DNA of 7,212 nt from an uncultured Rhodospirillales bacterium (GTDB lineage Bacteria; Pseudomonadota; Alphaproteobacteria; Rhodospirillales; Defluviicoccaceae): assembly GCA_937127205.1 (NCBI GenBank), contig CAKZLS010000529.1, positions 1 through 7,212 on the forward strand, in the 5' to 3' direction. The first letter of the stretch is position 1. Each line of letters starts with the position of its first letter. Of this stretch, positions 6,002-7,212 are shown one piece after another. The position numbers and the translations under genes are program-made. The notes under the pieces were generated by a model that was not told the origin of the DNA, searched no databases, and saw only the letters and a list, made by a program, of their open reading frames with translations.

Positions 6002-6130
6002 GACGTAAGCTCCCCGGGCTTTTCGTTCGTTTCGTTTGGGCGCAGTATGCGGATGGCGCGCAGCCGGCGCAACCCGGACCCGCGCCGTCCGCATGCGCAA
6101 ACGTGCCTCATCCAAACCATCTTACCGGTC
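6002..6130. promoter_or_regulatory. Divergent promoter region, synthetase / DMT transporter
   Basis: These 129 bp separate the two start codons and must hold both 5' signals unless the transporter starts earlier. On the minus strand a weak promoter, TTGCGC-17 bp-CATACT, has its -10 at plus 6044-6049, in the left arm of the inverted repeat. Between it and the synthetase start lie short AAACG-type repeats (plus 6019-6038) and the GGGGAG ribosome binding site. No good plus-strand promoter was found. Confidence 0.35.
6047..6094. repeat. 14-bp inverted repeat between synthetase and transporter genes
   Basis: ATGCGGATGGCGCG (6047-6060) is the reverse complement of CGCGCCGTCCGCAT (6081-6094) at 13 of 14 positions; the one mismatch would be a G-U pair in RNA read from one strand. 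The spacer is 20 bp and the arm centres are 34 bp apart, about three helical turns. It fills most of the divergent promoter region, so it may be a dimer or tetramer operator for both genes, or a stable 5' leader hairpin. Confidence 0.7.
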
Positions 6131-7042
6131 ATGCTCGAGCTTCAATCCGCCGCCAATGCCTTCGCCCGCCTGTCCGCGCCGACGCGGGGTATCGTCTACA
6201 TGATCGGCTCCGGCGCCAGCTTCGCGGCGATGATCGCCATCGTCCGGTTCCTGTCCGCCGACATGCACACCATCGAGATCGCCTTCTTCCGCAACCTGTT
6301 CGGATTGGCCTTCATGGTGCCGTGGGTCCTCCGGGTCGGCCTCGACGGGCTCCGGACGAAACGGTTCGGAACGCACCTGTTCCGCTCGCTGGTGGGTCTG
6401 GCGGCGATGCTGTGTTTCTTCACCGCCATCGGCCTGCTGCCGGTGGCCGAAGTGACCGCGCTCACCTTCACCGCCCCGCTATTCGCCAGCGTCGGCGCCG
6501 CGTTGGTGCTCAAGGAGCGGGTGCGGCTCAGGCGCTGGACCGCCATCCTGGTGGGCTTCGCCGGCGCCCTGATTATCTTGCGCCCCGGCGTCGAGACCAT
6601 CCAGCCGGCGGCCTTGATCGCGCTGGCTTCGGCGGCGTTCATGGCCGTCGCCGTGCTGTCGGTGAAGGCGCTGTCGCGTACCGAGGACCCCAACGTCATC
6701 GTCGTCTACATGGGGCTCCTGATCACGCCGCTGTCGCTGATCCCGGCACTGTTCGTGTGGACCGCGCCGACGCTCGACATGTGGATCTGGCTGGTGCTGA
6801 TGGGTCTAATGGCCACGCTCGGCCAGGTAATGCTGACCCGCGCCTGCGCCGCGGCGGATGCATCCGTTATCCTGCCCTTCGACTTCTCGCGGCTGGTTTT
6901 CGTCGCCATTCTCGGGTTCCTGCTATTCGGCGAACGCCCCGACATCTGGACCTGGGTGGGCGCCGCTTTGATCATCGCCGCCACAGTTTACGTGGCCCAC
7001 CGCGAGTCCAAACTGGCCGTCAAAGAGGCACGCCCCGAATGA
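6131..7042 (+). CDS. DMT superfamily (EamA) transporter, substrate unknown
   Basis: This inner-membrane permease of 303 residues has about ten transmembrane helices arranged as two EamA repeats, residues about 20-151 and 160-290. The first repeat ends with FTAPLFASVGAALVLKERV then GFAGALIILRPG; the second with SRLVFVAILGFLLFGE then GAALIIAATVYVAHR. Both are typical DMT signatures, where each repeat closes with a glycine-rich helix after a conserved glutamate. Relatives export or import amino acids, riboflavin, S-adenosylmethionine or other metabolites, and the sequence does not show which. The ATG at 6131 gives the usual family length but has no good ribosome binding site. In-frame ATGs at 6047 and 6053 would add 28 or 26 mostly basic residues and fall in the inverted repeat. 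It is divergent from the acetoacetyl-CoA synthetase, so a joint role is possible but unproven. Confidence 0.92.
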   Translation: MLELQSAANAFARLSAPTRGIVYMIGSGASFAAMIAIVRFLSADMHTIEIAFFRNLFGLAFMVPWVLRVGLDGLRTKRFGTHLFRSLVGLAAMLCFFTAIGLLPVAEVTALTFTAPLFASVGAALVLKERVRLRRWTAILVGFAGALIILRPGVETIQPAALIALASAAFMAVAVLSVKALSRTEDPNVIVVYMGLLITPLSLIPALFVWTAPTLDMWIWLVLMGLMATLGQVMLTRACAAADASVILPFDFSRLVFVAILGFLLFGERPDIWTWVGAALIIAATVYVAHRESKLAVKEARPE

Positions 7043-7212
7043 GCGATCATGGCGTTGCCGGCGGACGCGCGCGACCGCCCGTACCCCCCTCTTGTCGGAA
7101 TGGGCGCACCACGGGGGGTGGGGGGGGGTCTCCATCAAAAAGTCGATATCAACCCATGCACAGTAGAAATCCGTGCGTGAAAACGGTAGCGATAAACAGG
7201 CGGCATCCCAGC
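7043..7212. other. Intergenic tail with G-rich tract; possible start of a next gene
   Basis: No complete gene is visible. ACCCCCC (7083-7089) and GGGGGGT (7113-7119) form a perfect 7-bp inverted repeat with a 23-nt loop, but no T-tract follows, so it is not a standard terminator. A G9 run follows at 7120-7128. Two open frames reach the right edge: one from ATG 7156 and one from GTG 7173, the latter reading VRENGSDKQAASQ with plausible codon use. Neither has a clear ribosome binding site, and neither is long enough to call. Confidence 0.4.

Noticed and set aside
6002..6115. Upstream ATG at 6115 for the synthetase
   Set aside because: It adds 38 arginine-rich residues absent from the family, while ATG 6001 has a proper GGGGAG site.
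5615..6130. Upstream extension of the transporter frame
   Set aside because: It lies antisense to the synthetase 5' end and encodes no transporter-like sequence. The membrane protein begins near 6131.

Overview
The window looks like chromosomal DNA of a high-GC alphaproteobacterium. The evidence is a GcvA-type LysR regulator, an acetoacetyl-CoA synthetase, a small DUF1127 protein and an rRNA-operon leader with an alphaproteobacterial boxA (TGCTCTTTGACA). The genus cannot be read from the sequence. There is no CRISPR array, insertion sequence, tRNA or prophage gene.

Layout. Positions 1-599 are AT-richer and contain no clear protein gene. The minus strand there carries a near-consensus promoter (TTGACA, 17 bp, TATAAG), a GC-rich discriminator and a boxA element. 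This is the leader of an rRNA operon whose 16S gene should begin just left of position 1. On the plus strand follow an M23 (LytM-type) murein endopeptidase (600-1973) and a rhomboid intramembrane protease (2049-2747). Converging on the rhomboid, 3 bp from its stop, is a DUF1127 gene on the minus strand (3004 down to 2751). It is broken by a 5-bp tandem duplication; removing one copy restores the family's typical ending, SRPFWRI-stop. Divergent from it is a GcvA-like LysR regulator (3143-4054). The regulator converges, with a 6-bp overlap, on acetoacetyl-CoA synthetase (6001 down to 4049). Divergent from the synthetase is a DMT/EamA transporter (6131-7042), and the 129-bp gap between their starts holds a 14-bp inverted repeat. 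The last 170 bp are non-coding or hold only the first few codons of a gene, and include a G6-T-G9 tract.

How the genes relate. The endopeptidase and rhomboid may share a transcript, and both act at the cell envelope. The synthetase activates acetoacetate to acetoacetyl-CoA, which links to polyhydroxybutyrate or ketone-body use. The LysR regulator is placed to control itself and the divergent DUF1127 gene; a role at the synthetase is only a guess. I found no convincing undescribed system. The most notable observation is the exact 5-bp duplication in the DUF1127 gene, followed by the rRNA leader and the inverted repeat between the synthetase and the transporter.
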